Shown piece by piece: positions 44,251 to 57,041 of a stretch of DNA of 64,000 nt (its first letter is position 1; each line of letters starts with the position of its first letter). This DNA comes from Alopecurus myosuroides. Its lineage: Eukaryota; Streptophyta; Magnoliopsida; Poales; Poaceae. The notes beneath the pieces are model-generated. The model was not told the origin of the DNA. It was given only the letters and a program-made list of their open reading frames with translations, and did no database searches. The DNA lies in the NCBI GenBank assembly GCA_028641055.1, contig CM054062.1:276603710-276667709 (forward strand). The letters are read 5' to 3'. The position numbers and the translations under genes are program-made.

Positions 44251-47200
44251 CTATGGTTGAAAAACCATGTGTTTGATCGGGCTACAAAGTGGCTGGTACA
44301 GCCTTATTTCTTGCGAGTAGAATAATCCGGGGTAGAACTTGCGGAGGTGCGCCACATTCCACGGGTTGGAGTAGATACCACTGGTCTTCGGGTTCTTCAA
44401 GCGATAGGCGCCTCCTGGGATGACTTCATGTATTATGAAAGGTCCTTCCCATGGTGGCTCGAGCTTGTGTCCTTCCTTTTGTTTGAGCCGTAGCACTAGG
44501 TCTCCTACCACGAAGGATCTATGGCGTATGCGGTGACTGTGGTAGTTGCGCAGCGATTGCTGGTAGACTGCGGATCTTGCGAGTGCAATGTCCCTGATCT
44601 CGTCCAGTGCGTCCATGTCCTTCGCGAGTGTCTTCTTTGAGGTTTCTTCGATGTATGCAACGACTCGTGGGCCACTAAATTTGACATCTTCGGGTAGGAT
44701 GGCTTCAGCTCCGTATACCATGAAAAATGGCGTGTAGTTTGTCGACCGATTTGGTGTTGTGCGTAGGCTCCATAGGACCGAAGGCAGTTCTTCGGCCCAG
44801 TGCCCTGCTGCTAGGTGCAGTCGATCAAGAAGCCGCTTCTTTAGGCCAGCCGAAACTAATCCATTGGATCGTTCAACTTGGCCATTAGTTTACGGGTGAG
44901 CTACCAAGGCGAAGCTGAGGGTGATTCCTTTTCCTCGCAGAAGTCATGTGTTTTCTTGGCTGTGAAGTTGCTTCCGTTATCTGTGATGATGTTGTGTGGT
45001 ATGCCAAATCTGCACACGATGGAGTCGAGGAATCTCACGGCGCACTCGGCGTGCGCGGAGGTGACTGGCATAGCCTATATCCACTTCGTGAACTTGTCGA
45101 CTGCCACGAGCGGATGGGTGTATCCTCCAGGTGTTGACTTGCGCATCAGTCCCACCATATCTAGCCCCCGTTGAGTAAAGGGCCAGGGGATAGGGATCAT
45201 GTGGAGTTCTTAGGCAGGGGCGTGTGTCTTGGGCGCGAACCTCTGGCAGGCATTGCATCCGTCGACTAGATCTTTGGCGTTTGGCTACCATAAGCCAGTA
45301 GAATCCTGCCCTCAAAGATTTGCCTATGATTGCTCTCCAACTGGCGTGGTGCCCGCAGTCTCCTTGGTGTATGTCTCGGAGCAGCTCCTTGCCATATTCG
45401 GGTGCTATGCATCTCTGCAATACTCGTGATATGCTTTTCTTGTATAGATCTCCGTTGATCATCTGAAATGATTTGCTGCGTCGTACTATTTGTCGGGCCT
45501 CGCAAATGTCTGCCGGGAGCTATTTGTTGAACAAGTAGTTGAGGTATTTCTGCGTCCAGACTGGCTCGACAAGAAAAACTTGCCTTGAGATATTATGGAT
45601 GAGCTCGATGATAGCAATTTGCGGGCTGGTGTCTGTTTCCACTGATGCGGGTGTTCCCGCTGGCTTCTTGACTTTGATTGATCGGCTGATCATTCTTTCG
45701 AAGTAGATTCCTGGGGGTATGGGGGCGTTTGTGGACCCCATGTTTGGCAGCTTGTCTGCTTCCTCATTGCTTGATCGCTCGATGTGCTTCAGTTTGCACC
45801 CTTTGAAACTTCCTTCGAGTAGATTGTACATGTCACGATAGGCGACCATGTTATCCGCGATAGCATCGCACTCCTTCATCGTCTGCTGCACGATGAGATT
45901 TGAACCCCATATATCATCAATCGAGTGGCTCCGCAGGCGATCGCCATTTTCATGCCGTGGAGGAGGGCTTCCTATTCTGCGTCGTTGTTGGATGTTGGGT
46001 CATCAGGTGGGAAGTCCTATCGCAAGACGTACTGCATCTTATCAACCCTGGGAGATATGAGAATAACTCTAGCGTCGTCTCATTTGTTTCTTTTCGATCC
46101 ATCGAAACACATGATCCAGTTGCTCGTGTATTCTAGGGGTCCTGGTGTTTGCAGCTCCGTCCACTCGCTTAGGAACTCCATGACTACCTGGGATTTTACA
46201 GAATTGCGCCATGCGTATATTATGTCCCAGGCGCCTAGCTCGATGCTCCACTTCACGATTCTTTCGGATGCCATGGGGTTGTTCATGATAGTACCGAGTG
46301 ATGCGTCGTTTAGCACCGTGACTGTATGTTCCTGGAAGTAATGCTTGAGCTTTCGGGCTGTGAGGACTACGCCGTACGCGAGCTTCTGATAGTGAGGGTA
46401 TCGCAGTTTGCATGGCGAAAGCACCTCGCTGATGTAATATATTGGCCGCTGAACGCCGTACGCCTTTCCCTCCTCTGGCCGCTCGACGACAATAACCGTG
46501 CTGATGACTTGGTTTGTTGCGGCTAGGTAGAGGTATAGGGGTTCTTTCTCCTGTGGCGTTGCCAAGACACGCTTTCTCTGCAGTACTCGTTTTAGATCGA
46601 TGAACGCCTTTTTTTTGCTTCGGTTGTCCACTCGAACTTATCTGTTTTTTTCAGCAGCTTATAGAAGGGCAACGCTTGCTCGCCTAATCTTGCGATGAAT
46701 CTGCTCATAGCGGCTAGTCTTCCCGCGAGTTGTTGTACGCCGCGAAGATTGGTTGGCTCTTTCATTGTCAAGATTGCTTGAATTTTCTCTGGATAGGCTT
46801 CGATTCCTCGGGCGGACACCAGATACACGAGAAGTTGTCCTGCAGGAACGCCAAAGACGCATTTTGTCGGGTTGAGCTTGATCCTATACGCGTTGAGAGC
46901 GTCGAATGTCTCTCTGATGTCCTCGAGGAGCGTGTCCTCCACTCAAGTTTTTATGACGATGTCGTCAACATACACTTGTACGCTCTTGGCAATGAGCTTG
47001 GCGAGGCATTTTTGCATTCAGCGCAGATATGATGCGCCTGCGTTTTTCAGCCCGAAGGGCATTGTCGTGTAGCAGTAGACACCGTGACGTGTGATGAACG
47101 CTGTCTTCTCCTTATCCTCCTTTTTCATCCTGATCTGATTATAGCCCGAGTAGGCATCCAAGAAGGAGAGTCGCTGACAGCCTGTAGTGGAGTCCACGAT

Positions 47201-48423
47201 CTGATCGATCGGTGGCAAGGGGAAGTTATCCTTGGGGCAGTGTTTGTTCAACGACGTGTAGTAGATGCACACGCGAAGGATGTCAGTATTTTTCTTCAGG
47301 ACCAGCACCGGGTTTGCTAACCAGGTGGATATTTTTATTTCTTTGATGAATTTTGCGGCGAGTAGTCTATTCACTTCTTCTCCGAGTGCCTTCTGCTTTG
47401 GCTCAGAAAATCGTTGGGTCGTTTGCTTGATAGGTTTGGCGTATTTGAATACTTCGAGTGAGTGCTCGGCGAATTCCCTTGGTATCCCTGGCATATCTGA
47501 AGGATGTCAAGCGAAGATTTCCCAGTACTCACGGAGGAGTTCGACGAGCGCGCCTTCCTATGCGGGCGATAGGGTGGTGGACACCATCGCCGTCTTCGCG
47601 GATTCTGTCGGATGAACTTGATGCTTTCGAGTGTCGCTGTTTGCACTGAACTCGAGTTCTTGAGCGTTCTTTTTGGTGAGTGGCATCACAGAGTGATCCT
47701 TGGTCTTTGCTAGCTCCTCTAGCTCCTCCTGCATCCCGAAAGATTTCGCGATTTCGTTGAACTCAATGTCGTATTTGTATGATTTCTGGAAGTCGCCATC
47801 TATGGTGATAGTGCTGTATTTCCCTGGGAGTTTGAGATTTAGGTAGCGTAGTGGGGTACTGCCATGAATCTCGCGAACGATGTTCGGCCGAGAATGGCGT
47901 GGTACTGTGAGGGCCAGTCGACTACCTCGAATTCGAGGAACTCTCTCCTGTAGTTTCTTGGGTTTCCGAGCACCACTTCCAAGTTCATTGTTCCGAGTGG
48001 TCGGACTGCTTTTCCTGGTACTATCCCGTGGAAGGATGTTTCTGATTATGCGAGTCCGTCGAGGTTCTTATTCATTTTACGGAGTGTGTCCGCATAAATG
48101 ATGTTGATCCCGCTGCCGTCGTCCATGAACACTCCCGCGACTTCGTAGTTGCATATCTGCGCCTGAATGACGAGCGCGGCGTGTCCCAGTCGGTATACCC
48201 GAGGAGGATGGTCTTCTTTGGAGAAAGTTATCGATTGATCTGCCATCTTCAAGTATTCGGGTGTGGACGGTGGAGCTTGTACTGCCATGACCACTTGGCG
48301 TGTGTTTGTCTTCTGGACCCTGCGGGAGGGGCAAACCTTCTGTATCATTCCTAGGAGTCCCTGTGGGTTCGGGTACCCATTGCCTCCCTGGTTTGCGGCG
48401 GGTGGCGCTGGTAGTGCGGCCAA
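44251..48423 (-). pseudogene. Tat-lineage pol remnant: protease, RT, RNase H, integrase
   Basis: From right to left: protease with MDDGSGINIIYADTL (about 48120); reverse transcriptase with FPLPPIDQIVD, TMPFGLKNAGA and the YVDD box at 46961-46972; RNase H (FQEHTVTVL region near 46310, then MCFDGSKRN); and integrase with an HHCC-like GDCGHHASW near 45340, AVDKFTKW, TDNGSNFTAKKT and a C-terminal region (VVGDLVLRLKQKEGHKLEPP) ending at 44251. The frame changes between protease and RT, between RT and RNase H (T run 46609-46616), and again before integrase. Several stops are present, for example just after the YVDD segment. All enzyme domains are recognisable but the polyprotein cannot be made. Confidence 0.88.
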
Positions 48424-50549
48424 TACCGCATTCTGATGTCCTGGTGGGGGCAGGGGTTGTGGCGGCTGGTATCCTCCTGGGAGTTGCGGGTATCCCTGGT
48501 TGACCGCAACTCTGTTTTTCTTCGTGTAAACCTCGTGGATGTCCTGGAACTTTCAGCCATCCTTGAGGAGATGAGTTGCCTTGTCTTGCTTGTGCGCTTA
48601 TGTGTGAATAGATGTAGCGTACAATAACCATCAAGGTCTTCCTTGGGGGTTTTGTCATCCGGTTTTGGCTTCCATTCGCGATTTCCACGAGGCCCGTTGT
48701 CGCGATTTCTGGTGAACTCTGCTGCCACCAGTTCTTCTCGATCGTCGTAGTGTCTCCTTTTCTTGTTTCGACCGTGGCGATCTTCCTCAGGCGCGGGTGA
48801 AGATGCTTTCTCGTTACGCATGGAATCTTCACCGCTAGCCCATATGTCGGCTATTTCCATTAATTCCCCGATGGTTTTGGGTGCAGCTCGTCCCAGTACC
48901 TCCCGGAAAGCAGTGCGCCGAGCTCCTTTGGTGAAAGTTTCGACCGCAACCTCTTCTGACATGTTTCCTGCCGTGTTTTTGAGCGTGGTCCGTCGCTGAA
49001 TATATTCGCGAGTAGACCCACCGTTCTTCTGCCTGCATGCTCCCAGCTCCTCGATGGACGCGGGTCTTTTGTATGTTGTTTGGAAGTTTTTGCGGAAGTC
49101 GTAGGTCAGATCGTCCCAGGACCCATAGCATGCATGCGGTCTTCCTTCGAGCCAGTTGCGTGCAGCGCCTACAAGGTGTAGGTTCAGGTATTGCATGGCC
49201 CTTGTCTTGTTCCCATGTTGGCATTTTACTGCCGTGAGGTAATCTGATAGCCAAGACTTGGGCTCTTGTGACCCGTCGTATTTCGGGACCTCCGTCGTAA
49301 GTTTGAATCTCTTTGGCATTGGTGCCTCGCGGATGTCACGAGTGAAGCACAACACGCCGCAAGCCTCTTCGTCGGAAGATGCGGATAGTGATCGCGCGCG
49401 GTTCCTGATTGCCCGGGCCCTGTTGACCTTGTTTTGCGTGATGTCGTTTCGTGCGTCATATTCAAACCGGTCGCGATTATCCTCCTTCCGCGGCTCCCTG
49501 CTGCAATGTCGCGAGCGGCTGTTGTGATGTCGTGGACTGCGATCATGATCTTTCGGGCTATCATCGCTGCTACTCGGGCTATCACCGCGGCGCCGGGCTT
49601 CTTTCCCTCGGGCGCGACGAGGTGATTTCTTCCTTCTAGGCGATGTGCTCCCTCGTCTGCGGGGTGTTTCTTTGTCCTTATGAGGGGTATTTTCAGTTTC
49701 TTGCACTGGCGTGTGCCTACGGCTTTGGGCGGCGATTCTTTGGGCTGCCATGCCTAGCCCCTTCTGGACTTGTCGGTGTTGCTCCGTGCGGGGATCATTC
49801 TCGAGCGGCTGGTTCGTCTGTAGGTATGTGGCTGCTGCCAAGAGTGTGGCAGCGGGAGTCATCGGGTGCATGTTGCCGTCGTCGTCGATGTGCATGGATG
49901 TCTCGAGTGTCTTACTGATTCCGCTGAGGGATTCACGATCCATGGCCGTGGTCTTCGAGACGTATCTCTTTTTTGGGGGATTGTTTCCCACCGAGCGAGT
50001 TTGGGAGAGGGCCGCACGGCGCGCGCTTGACTCATCTGCCGCTTTCTTTCGTGCTTCTAGATTCATGCGGGCTTCATTGATCAGTCGACTAGCTCGCACC
50101 AAATGATAATGGTATGCGGCCCGATCTTCATGGGGAGCTCCTGCTGCGACTGGATTGCCTAGGTGTACGACATCCTTTGCTCTAACCTAGGCATCCCGCG
50201 ACACTTTGATGCGCTCTCGCTCCTTTCGGCTTTCCTCAGTCTCCTCAGGTGGCTCAGTTGATCCTGCCATGCAGACCTGGGCCAGATATGGCTTGCGAGT
50301 CCTAGGAGTGGGTCGACAACCTTTACCAACCCGAGAAGGTTCCTTAGCCGCGATAGTGTGGAAGTTGTGGATGCAGTGGCGGATGGATCCACCGCTCGGC
50401 GCTAGGTCGCGATCGGCATCGTCGGGCAGTGAGTCGAGGGTTGCTGGGCTTGAGACATACTCGGAGTCTGATTCTCCGAGATTGATTTGCTCGGGGAAGT
50501 GCAAGATTCCCGCCTTGTTGGCGTGGAAGTGGAGGCTTCCGAACGTCAA
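48424..50549 (-). pseudogene. Tat-lineage gag remnant
   Basis: One frame runs from about 50549 to near 48600, with an in-frame TAG at 50184-50186 (CAG-to-TAG type). The N-terminal half is highly charged (Arg/Ser/Glu-rich, for example SPRRKKSPRRARGKEARRRG). The retrotransposon gag domain covers about 49300-48830 (RFKLTTEVPKYDGSQEPKSW; YLNLHLVGAARNWLEGRP; IGELMEIADIWASGEDS). A frameshift near 48590 separates it from the proline-rich linker to the protease. The start codon is uncertain: no well-placed ATG is seen in the open part. Confidence 0.82.
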
Positions 50550-50715
50550 GATGCCGCTCTTTTCAAATCCGCTGAACGTCGGGCGTGATTCCGGCGAGTG
50601 GGGCGCGACGATGATCGACCCGAAGCGGATCGGTTCCGCTGAAGTCGAGGTTCCAGGGCTCCAGCTGAAGGTTGGGGATGATGAGGCCGAAGACGCCGTA
50701 GATCTAGCACCCGCC

Positions 50716-50733
50716 TTCCCACAAACGACGCCA
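50716..50733 (-). other. Primer-binding site of the Tat-lineage element
   Basis: On the minus strand TGGCGTCGTTTGTGGGAA begins 2 bp inside the LTR end at 50736. It starts with TGG and has the form usual for this lineage. Confidence 0.75.
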
Positions 50734-50839
50734 ATTGACGATTATTCATCTCAACAAGTCCCTCGGATGATCCGGTAGGTTTTTGATTAAGAGAGCGTAT
50801 GGACGCTGGTGACGATCGTCGGCTAACAAGGGGCACGAT

Positions 50840-53800
50840 TGTGACGCCCCGAGATCGGGCACTATGCAGATTTCAGCATTCCCGCCAAATCCGCATAATA
50901 ACCGATTCCAGGTTGCCATTTATGATAACGTTACAATAGTTCACGAATACTCCACAATTACAACAGGAACAGATAGATACAAGAAGACTCAAACGAGCCA
51001 GGGATACAACTGATACATTACAATGATCCAGATAACAGCGGAAGAAAACAACATAGCGTCCGACTACGGACAAGATCCAAATTGGACTAAGAGTCCTGAA
51101 GATAACCGAAGGCGTCCAATCCCTGCCCAGGCCAAGCCGGAGGGATTCCCAAGCTAACGTCGTCAGACTTCAAACCTGTTGACTGCAATTTGGAATTTGC
51201 AGCCACGAAAGAGATTCGTGGGTCAGTACGGTTAAGTACTGGCAAGGGGAATAAAACCCATACTCACAAGTTACCGGCGTAGCCAGTCATCACAAGATAC
51301 AAATACTTTAGGATCAACGGAAAGGAAGGGGTTATTGCAAATATGTGACAGCAGGCTGCACTAACCAACTACAGAGAGAATATTACAACTTCCAACTAAC
51401 AGAAAAGGGGATAAGATCGAGGATTGTAACCAACTGAAAGTAAATCCAAACAAACCCATCCTGGACCTCGCCCCTTTAGCCAAAGAAGCAATCCGAGGAT
51501 AACTCACACAGTTGTATTAAAGGTGAATCAAGTTATTGTGTGAATAAACCTATTACTAGTCAAGTTGTTAATCATGGGGTGTAACAGGGTTGATCATTAG
51601 GTTTAAGTTGTCCTGAGTACTTGTTAGCCAGTACTTTCACCAAGTAATCCATAACCGCGGAAAACACGGCTTCTCGAGAAGATTATCCCTGCAGGGTTGC
51701 ACCAATTTGGCCGTACACGCAAGAATAACCCGCCAGATGGGATGCCTCCCACCAAGCGGGGTACTCTACACAACTCGACTCTTCTTCGCATCAAGCCCAA
51801 AGAACCTTGGGCGCACGGCTAATCGAGCCCCGAAGAAAAGGGACCCTCATAGCACTCTAAGACCGTGTCCCCCTATATGCCGACTACGAAAGTTCCACCC
51901 GGGTACCAAGGGCTCGCAAGATCATGCATGCAGCAAATGGAAAACCCGAACTAAATGAGGCGATTTGGACGAGATGCGAATCGAGTCAAATTGAGGGGGG
52001 CGCCCATACTCGCTTCCCACATGCGGTTAGTGCGCTCATCATGGATCAGTAGACCAAGACCCTTTTCCTATTAGGGTCGACACTAGCAGGCCTCAAAACC
52101 ACAAAGGGCCTCCTGCCGGTGCCTTATCATCAAATTTATTATTAGTAGTAACACTAGCATGATTGATTGATTGATTAAACATCGAGCCCCCAGAACATAA
52201 TAGTAGTAACAACAGAAAGTAACGGGTAACAGACTCGAGCAAAACAACCCTAAGCATGATAGTAAGACACGGGCAACAAGCAATGGTTATAGGTATGGAG
52301 GTGAGGCAATATCAAGGTTAAGGGATTCATGTGATGGGTTCGTAACAGAAACAACAACTACTAAGGATAGCAGAAAAGAATCAACGGAAAGAATCGGTAA
52401 CAAGTGATGAAAGGCAGCCATATGGTAGCAAGTGAGTATACTTGCCTGAGATCCCGCAAGGTAGCAGAACTTGTCGTTGCTCACATCATCTCAACGTCCT
52501 ATCCGGGAAGAAGGAATGAACCTCGAACAAACACCGGATGCAACAATTACTACTACGGCAAAAGATCCAGCATGATCAAGGTATGGATGCATGACAATTT
52601 AATTGATGCATAGATATAAACTAGTTGACAAGTTAAACAAATTTAAATGGACCCATATGCAATTTGAGTTGCATAGGAAAAGCACATGAATTATGGTTGG
52701 AACAATTGTTTTCCTACTAATCAACAGGTGCTAGTGGTTTAGTATGATGCATGCAAAAGGGAAACAGCAAAATAACAACATTAGAATCAATTTAAGATAG
52801 GGTGTAGCAATTTAGAATTTTATTATTAACTTAGGGAATTTTGGGTGCCTTAAAGGTGACACACAAATACTTGTTGTTTTCACCCCTTTAAAATGTTCAA
52901 AACAAATAACAAAGTTGAGATTTGAAAAGGTTATCAAATTTTAGTTGGATTACATGTTTCACATTTTGAAATTGGACTTAGGATTATTTAATTATGAATT
53001 AAACAATATTAAACAAGTTTTAATTGAATTAAACAAGATTTAAATTGTTTAGGCATTTTAAATTATTCAAACCAGGAAACAAAATTTATATTTGAATAGG
53101 TTAGGTGAAATGGTATGGAAAACATATTTTATTTGCATTTATTGGATTAATAAATAATTAGTTATTGATTTTATAAAATAGCATTTGAACTATTCCAATT
53201 TGAATTTTTAAATGTATTTGGAAAATTCAAAACAGTGCACAAATAAGTTATTTGGGAAGATTATTAAATTTTGAACAGAAAACATATATAACTTTTAATT
53301 ATCAGAATTATGGATTAAAAGTTATTGATTTTTGAAGTTAATGTTTTATTCTGCCAATTTAAAGAAAATAGAAAACAAAATAGAATTGTTTTATTTCTTT
53401 TGTTACAGCCACGGGGTCTAACCCCAGCCTCTGTCCAGTGGGACCGTGGCCTACGTGGCGCGGTTGGAAGGTGAGGTGGCGCACTGGGTGGATGACAGGT
53501 GGGGTCACGCGCGCTGTGGAAGAAATTCCACCAAAAAGTTGGTCGATTGCGGGGCTCGAACCCGCAACCACTCGCTGCGTGCAACAGGTGCCGCACCACT
53601 ACGCTGACTGAACTCGCTCGACAGGAATACAGATGCAGACTGGTTAAGGTTCAACGCCAAGTGTTACTGAATTTTAACTGACGACGGATTGTGTCCTCGA
53701 CTGACAGAACAAGCATCGCCGGCGTTGATCCACGGCCAGCGATCGATACGGCGTGGACGGATGCGATGCGAACAATGCACGGAAGCGGGTGCAGGGTGTG

Positions 53801-55162
53801 GATGTGAGGCAGAGAGGGAGGAGTGGATATGGTGGCTGCTCACCGCGGTGGCGTGGTTGCAGAGGCTCGATGGCGACGGATCACGGACGGCGGCGGCGAT
53901 TTGGCCCTCCTCGGGCTCCGCTGCGGTGTCGATGAGGTAGGTGGCAGCGGGGCCTTCCAGTTCCCGTGGTTGGTGCAGAGAGACGAGCACGGCAGCGACG
54001 GCGGCGTGCCAAAGTTCAGAGTAGCACGCCACGGTGGCCGGCGGCGGTGTTGAAGATGACGGAGCCGACACCGAGTAGCTCTGGGGTGGCTCGGGTGTCT
54101 AAACCGTAGAGGAGACGGTGGTGATTTCGTTCCCGGGTCTAGTTAGGAGGGTGGAGGTGCGAGGCGGCGGTGGTGGCCGGAGATTCAGAGAGCTTCCGGC
54201 GAGGTGGCAGGGAGGTTCAGAGATCGGAGGTCGACGGGAGAGAGAGCGAACAGCGGCGGAAGAGAGGGGAGGTAGGGAGTAGGGCTAGGTTTAGGGTTGG
54301 TCTAGGGTCTTATAGGGCGAGGGGAGCCCTCCTGGCCGTCGCTGCGATACTGCTGTTGCCGTGGCAGCAGCGGATGCTGCTCCGTACGGAGGTAGACGAC
54401 GGGGGCGGCTCGACTGAAGCGGTAAGTGGGCGCAGCGGGCTGGGCTGCGGGTTTAGATGCTTAGGTGGGCTGGGCCAGGCGGTAGATAGGTTAGCTGCTG
54501 CGTTTTTTCTTTTATTTATTCTTCTGTTTTTTTTTTTGCTGAAACAAAATGGAAGAAAAGGAAGCTTTTTGGTTAGCAAAAAATTTGATAAAAATTATGG
54601 TTAGCTTAGTTTTTTAAATAACAACTTTAAACCAACTTTTGTTTTCTAAAAGTTTTCAAAATTATTGATGTTTAGGATTTAAACCAAATTTTGAAGGAAT
54701 TGGAATATTCATTAAACATTATGAAAACAATCATTTTCATAGGGTGGACCCTAAGGTCAAGTTTATAAAGAACAGTTGATTGGCTTGTTAAAGTTTTAGA
54801 TTCAACAATGGTTATGGTTGAGGCATTTGATTTGAAAAGGAGGTGATTTAATTAATTGATTGGAAATAGTTGTTTGAGTTAAACCCAACAAGTTAATGAA
54901 TGATTTGATTTGAATTTTTGAGTTAGTCATTAGGGTTTGTTAACAACAGGGACAATTTTATTTAGCAGGCAATTTGTTTAAAACAATTTTCAAACTATTG
55001 AAAACAATGAGTGGTTTAGTTTGCAAGTTTGAAATTGGAAACTTTTCAGCAAGGGTGAAAGTTTAAATTGTTTTGAAATTTTCAGTTGTGATGCAAACAT
55101 GGTGCAATGCAGTGTGATGCATATGATGCAAGCAACAAACAGGTAACACCCCAGGTGTTACA
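50840..55162 (+). repeat. Solo LTR, 4323 bp, with perfect 5-bp target duplication ACGAT
   Basis: It begins TGTGACGCCCCGAG and ends CCCAGGTGTTACA. ACGAT flanks it on both sides (50835-50839 and 55163-55167). No terminal direct repeat, primer-binding site or polyprotein is inside, so it is best read as a solo LTR of a long-LTR Gypsy element of the TGTGACGCC class, left by unequal recombination. The inside is AT-rich except for a GC-rich block at about 53400-54480. Orientation is taken from the TG end and is tentative. No gene inside is supported. Confidence 0.82.
53533..53615 (-). other. tRNA-like pol III unit inside the solo LTR
   Basis: On the minus strand an A-box-like TCAGCGTAGTGG (53607-53596) is followed by a perfect T-arm, GCGGG-TTCGAGC-CCCGC, including a B-box (53562-53552), and then TTTTT at about 53533. 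The acceptor stem does not pair and the anticodon arm is weak, so it is a tRNA-derived sequence or SINE-like head rather than a working tRNA gene. Confidence 0.45.
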
Positions 55163-55557
55163 ACGATTTACACAGCTCGGGGCCCTCGTAGAGGTAAAAC
55201 CCTTACTCCTGCTCTTTCGATCTGTATTATCAGTAGAACGGTTAAAATGGGGGGTGCTCAAGTCGAGGGTACGATCTCGAGCACAAGGCTTTGGTGATGA
55301 GAAGTTGATTGGATCCCTCCCCCGATGGTTCTCCTTGCCTTATATAGGTGGCCAGGTCTCAAACCGTACCGGGGGGGGGGTGGTTACAAACCCTAGATTT
55401 AGGTCGGTTACGAGTTTCCTTCGTGACCCGCAAGTCTTTGCGGGTGGGCTTCAATTGGGCCTTCAAGAACCGTAGGTGGCACCTCTCTGTAGGCTTAGGT
55501 CTTGGGCCTTGGACCGGGTAGCCTCACCCGATAGGTCCAGGATTCATCCACACGTCA

Positions 55558-56681
55558 GTTCCTCCTCTGGCCGTGCCAAGGGGTGGTGTGGGCCCCTTGG
55601 CAACCCCACGACATCGCCCTTTCTCCCATATATACTCCCCGATGCATAAACCCTAGATCAATCGGCCTCTTCCACCAAAAACATGCGTATCTCCGCCTCC
55701 GCTGCCGACAAGTTTCGGGGGACAGAAATCTCTGTTCCGGCACCCTGCCGGGACGAGGAAGTGCCCCTGGAGCCATCTCCATCGACTCCACCGCCATCTT
55801 TATCGTCGTTGCTGTCTCCTATGATGAGGAGGGAGTAGTTCTTCCCCGGGGCTTAGGGCTCTACCGGTAGCTTGTGATTCATCTCTCTCTCCCATGATGT
55901 GATCTTTATGTGATCATGAGCTTTGTAATCTAGTTGAATAAGTAGATGTTACTCTTCATCTGTTATGCTACTCAAGTGGTATTGTTATGAGATCTCCGTA
56001 AACACTTTGATCACGGTGTAAAGGTGACAGTGTGTGTACCATGTGGTTTAGCATGATATTTATATCTTGTGTTGGACGATGAACCTGTGAAATTGTGGCG
56101 TTTGCTTAGTACCTTCTAGGGCGCTCATAGTGACAGCGTGGGGTTAACTAGACATGGGAATACAAACTTGAGGAGTGTTGTTACAGCCCTACGCAATGAA
56201 TTGGTGTTTGTTATTCAACCGGAGAGTGGTTCAGAGTAGCATAGTGAAGAGAGATATTTACGCATGCAATTATTTTATCATTGTTGAGAGTGTCCACTAG
56301 TGAAACTAGGATCCCTAGGCCTTGTTTCTAAGCATTGAAACACCATTTATAATCAGTTCTGCTACATGTTTTCTTGCTGCCATTTTTTTATTTCAGATTG
56401 CTATTATCAGTTATTATCATCCATATTACTTGCATTTTACTCTCTCTTCGTCGAACTAGTGCACATATACAACTAACAACTGTATTAGGTGTGTTGGGGA
56501 CACAAGATACTTCTTGTATCGTAATTGCAGGGTTGCTTGAGAGGGATACCTTTGAACTCTTCCTCCCAGAGTTCGATAAACCTTGGGTAATCCACTTAAG
56601 GGAAACTTGCTGCTGTTCTACAAACCTCTGCACTTGGAGGCCCAACACTTTCTACAAGAATAGAAGCGTGCATAGACATCA
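55558..56681 (+). repeat. Gypsy LTR remnant, plus orientation
   Basis: The order of words (CCATATATACTCCCC, GGACAGAAATCTCTGTTCCGG, GATGAGGAGGGAGTAG, GTTGCTTGAGAGGGATA, AGCGTGCATAGACATCA) follows a very common Triticeae Gypsy LTR. The 5' part is missing at the border with the Tat-lineage element. The LTR 3' end is at 56681. Confidence 0.65.
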
Positions 56682-57041
56682 CTACGTGCTCTCGTGCCTG
56701 CTCCAGGAAATGGCCCCTAGGCCTTGTTTCGTAGCATTAATCCACTCTCATATTCACAGCCATTTTACTTTCAGTTTTACTTTACTATTGTTCTTTACTT
56801 TTTTATGTCCTCACAAAAGCCTTTTCCATAGAAACTTATAGAGTAGATTATTTCCATATACGTTTCGGGTGCGAACGTAGCTACGCGTGTAACCACAATG
56901 TGACAACGTAGTTCGGGTCTGGTAGTGACAACCTTACTGCCCTATGTGGGTTCAGTATAAAAATGGGAGTAATACTTCCACGAGAGTATGTTGTAACAAC
57001 CCTGTGCACTTGCAGGTATCAAGCTATTTTCTGCCGATGTT
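56682..57041. other. Repeat-derived spacer
   Basis: Partly repeats words of the preceding LTR (CCTAGGCCTTGTTTC at 56316 and again near 56717). No coding sequence. Confidence 0.4.

Larger units (their letters stand above)
42210..55557 (-). mobile_element. Tat/Retand-lineage Gypsy retrotransposon, 3' LTR missing
   Basis: Minus-strand order: 5' LTR (55557 to 50736), primer-binding site, gag, protease, RT, RNase H, integrase, then an antisense ORF. No copy of the LTR is found to the left, so the element has lost its 3' end somewhere between 41.5 and 42.2 kb, next to the RING ligase promoter. gag-pol has several frameshifts and stops. A 4.3-kb solo LTR sits inside its 5' LTR. Confidence 0.82.
50736..55557 (-). 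repeat. 5' LTR of the Tat-lineage element, split by a solo LTR
   Basis: On the minus strand it begins TGACG (55557) and ends CGTCA (50736), forming 5-bp inverted termini. Removing the insertion 50840-55162 and one target copy leaves about 494 bp. A TATA box (CTATATAAGG, minus strand) lies at about 55340-55348. The segment next to the primer-binding site is 50736-50839. Confidence 0.75.

Noticed and set aside
53545..53615. Functional tRNA gene
   Set aside because: The T-arm is perfect but the acceptor stem does not pair and the anticodon stem has only three pairs, so it is listed only as tRNA-like.
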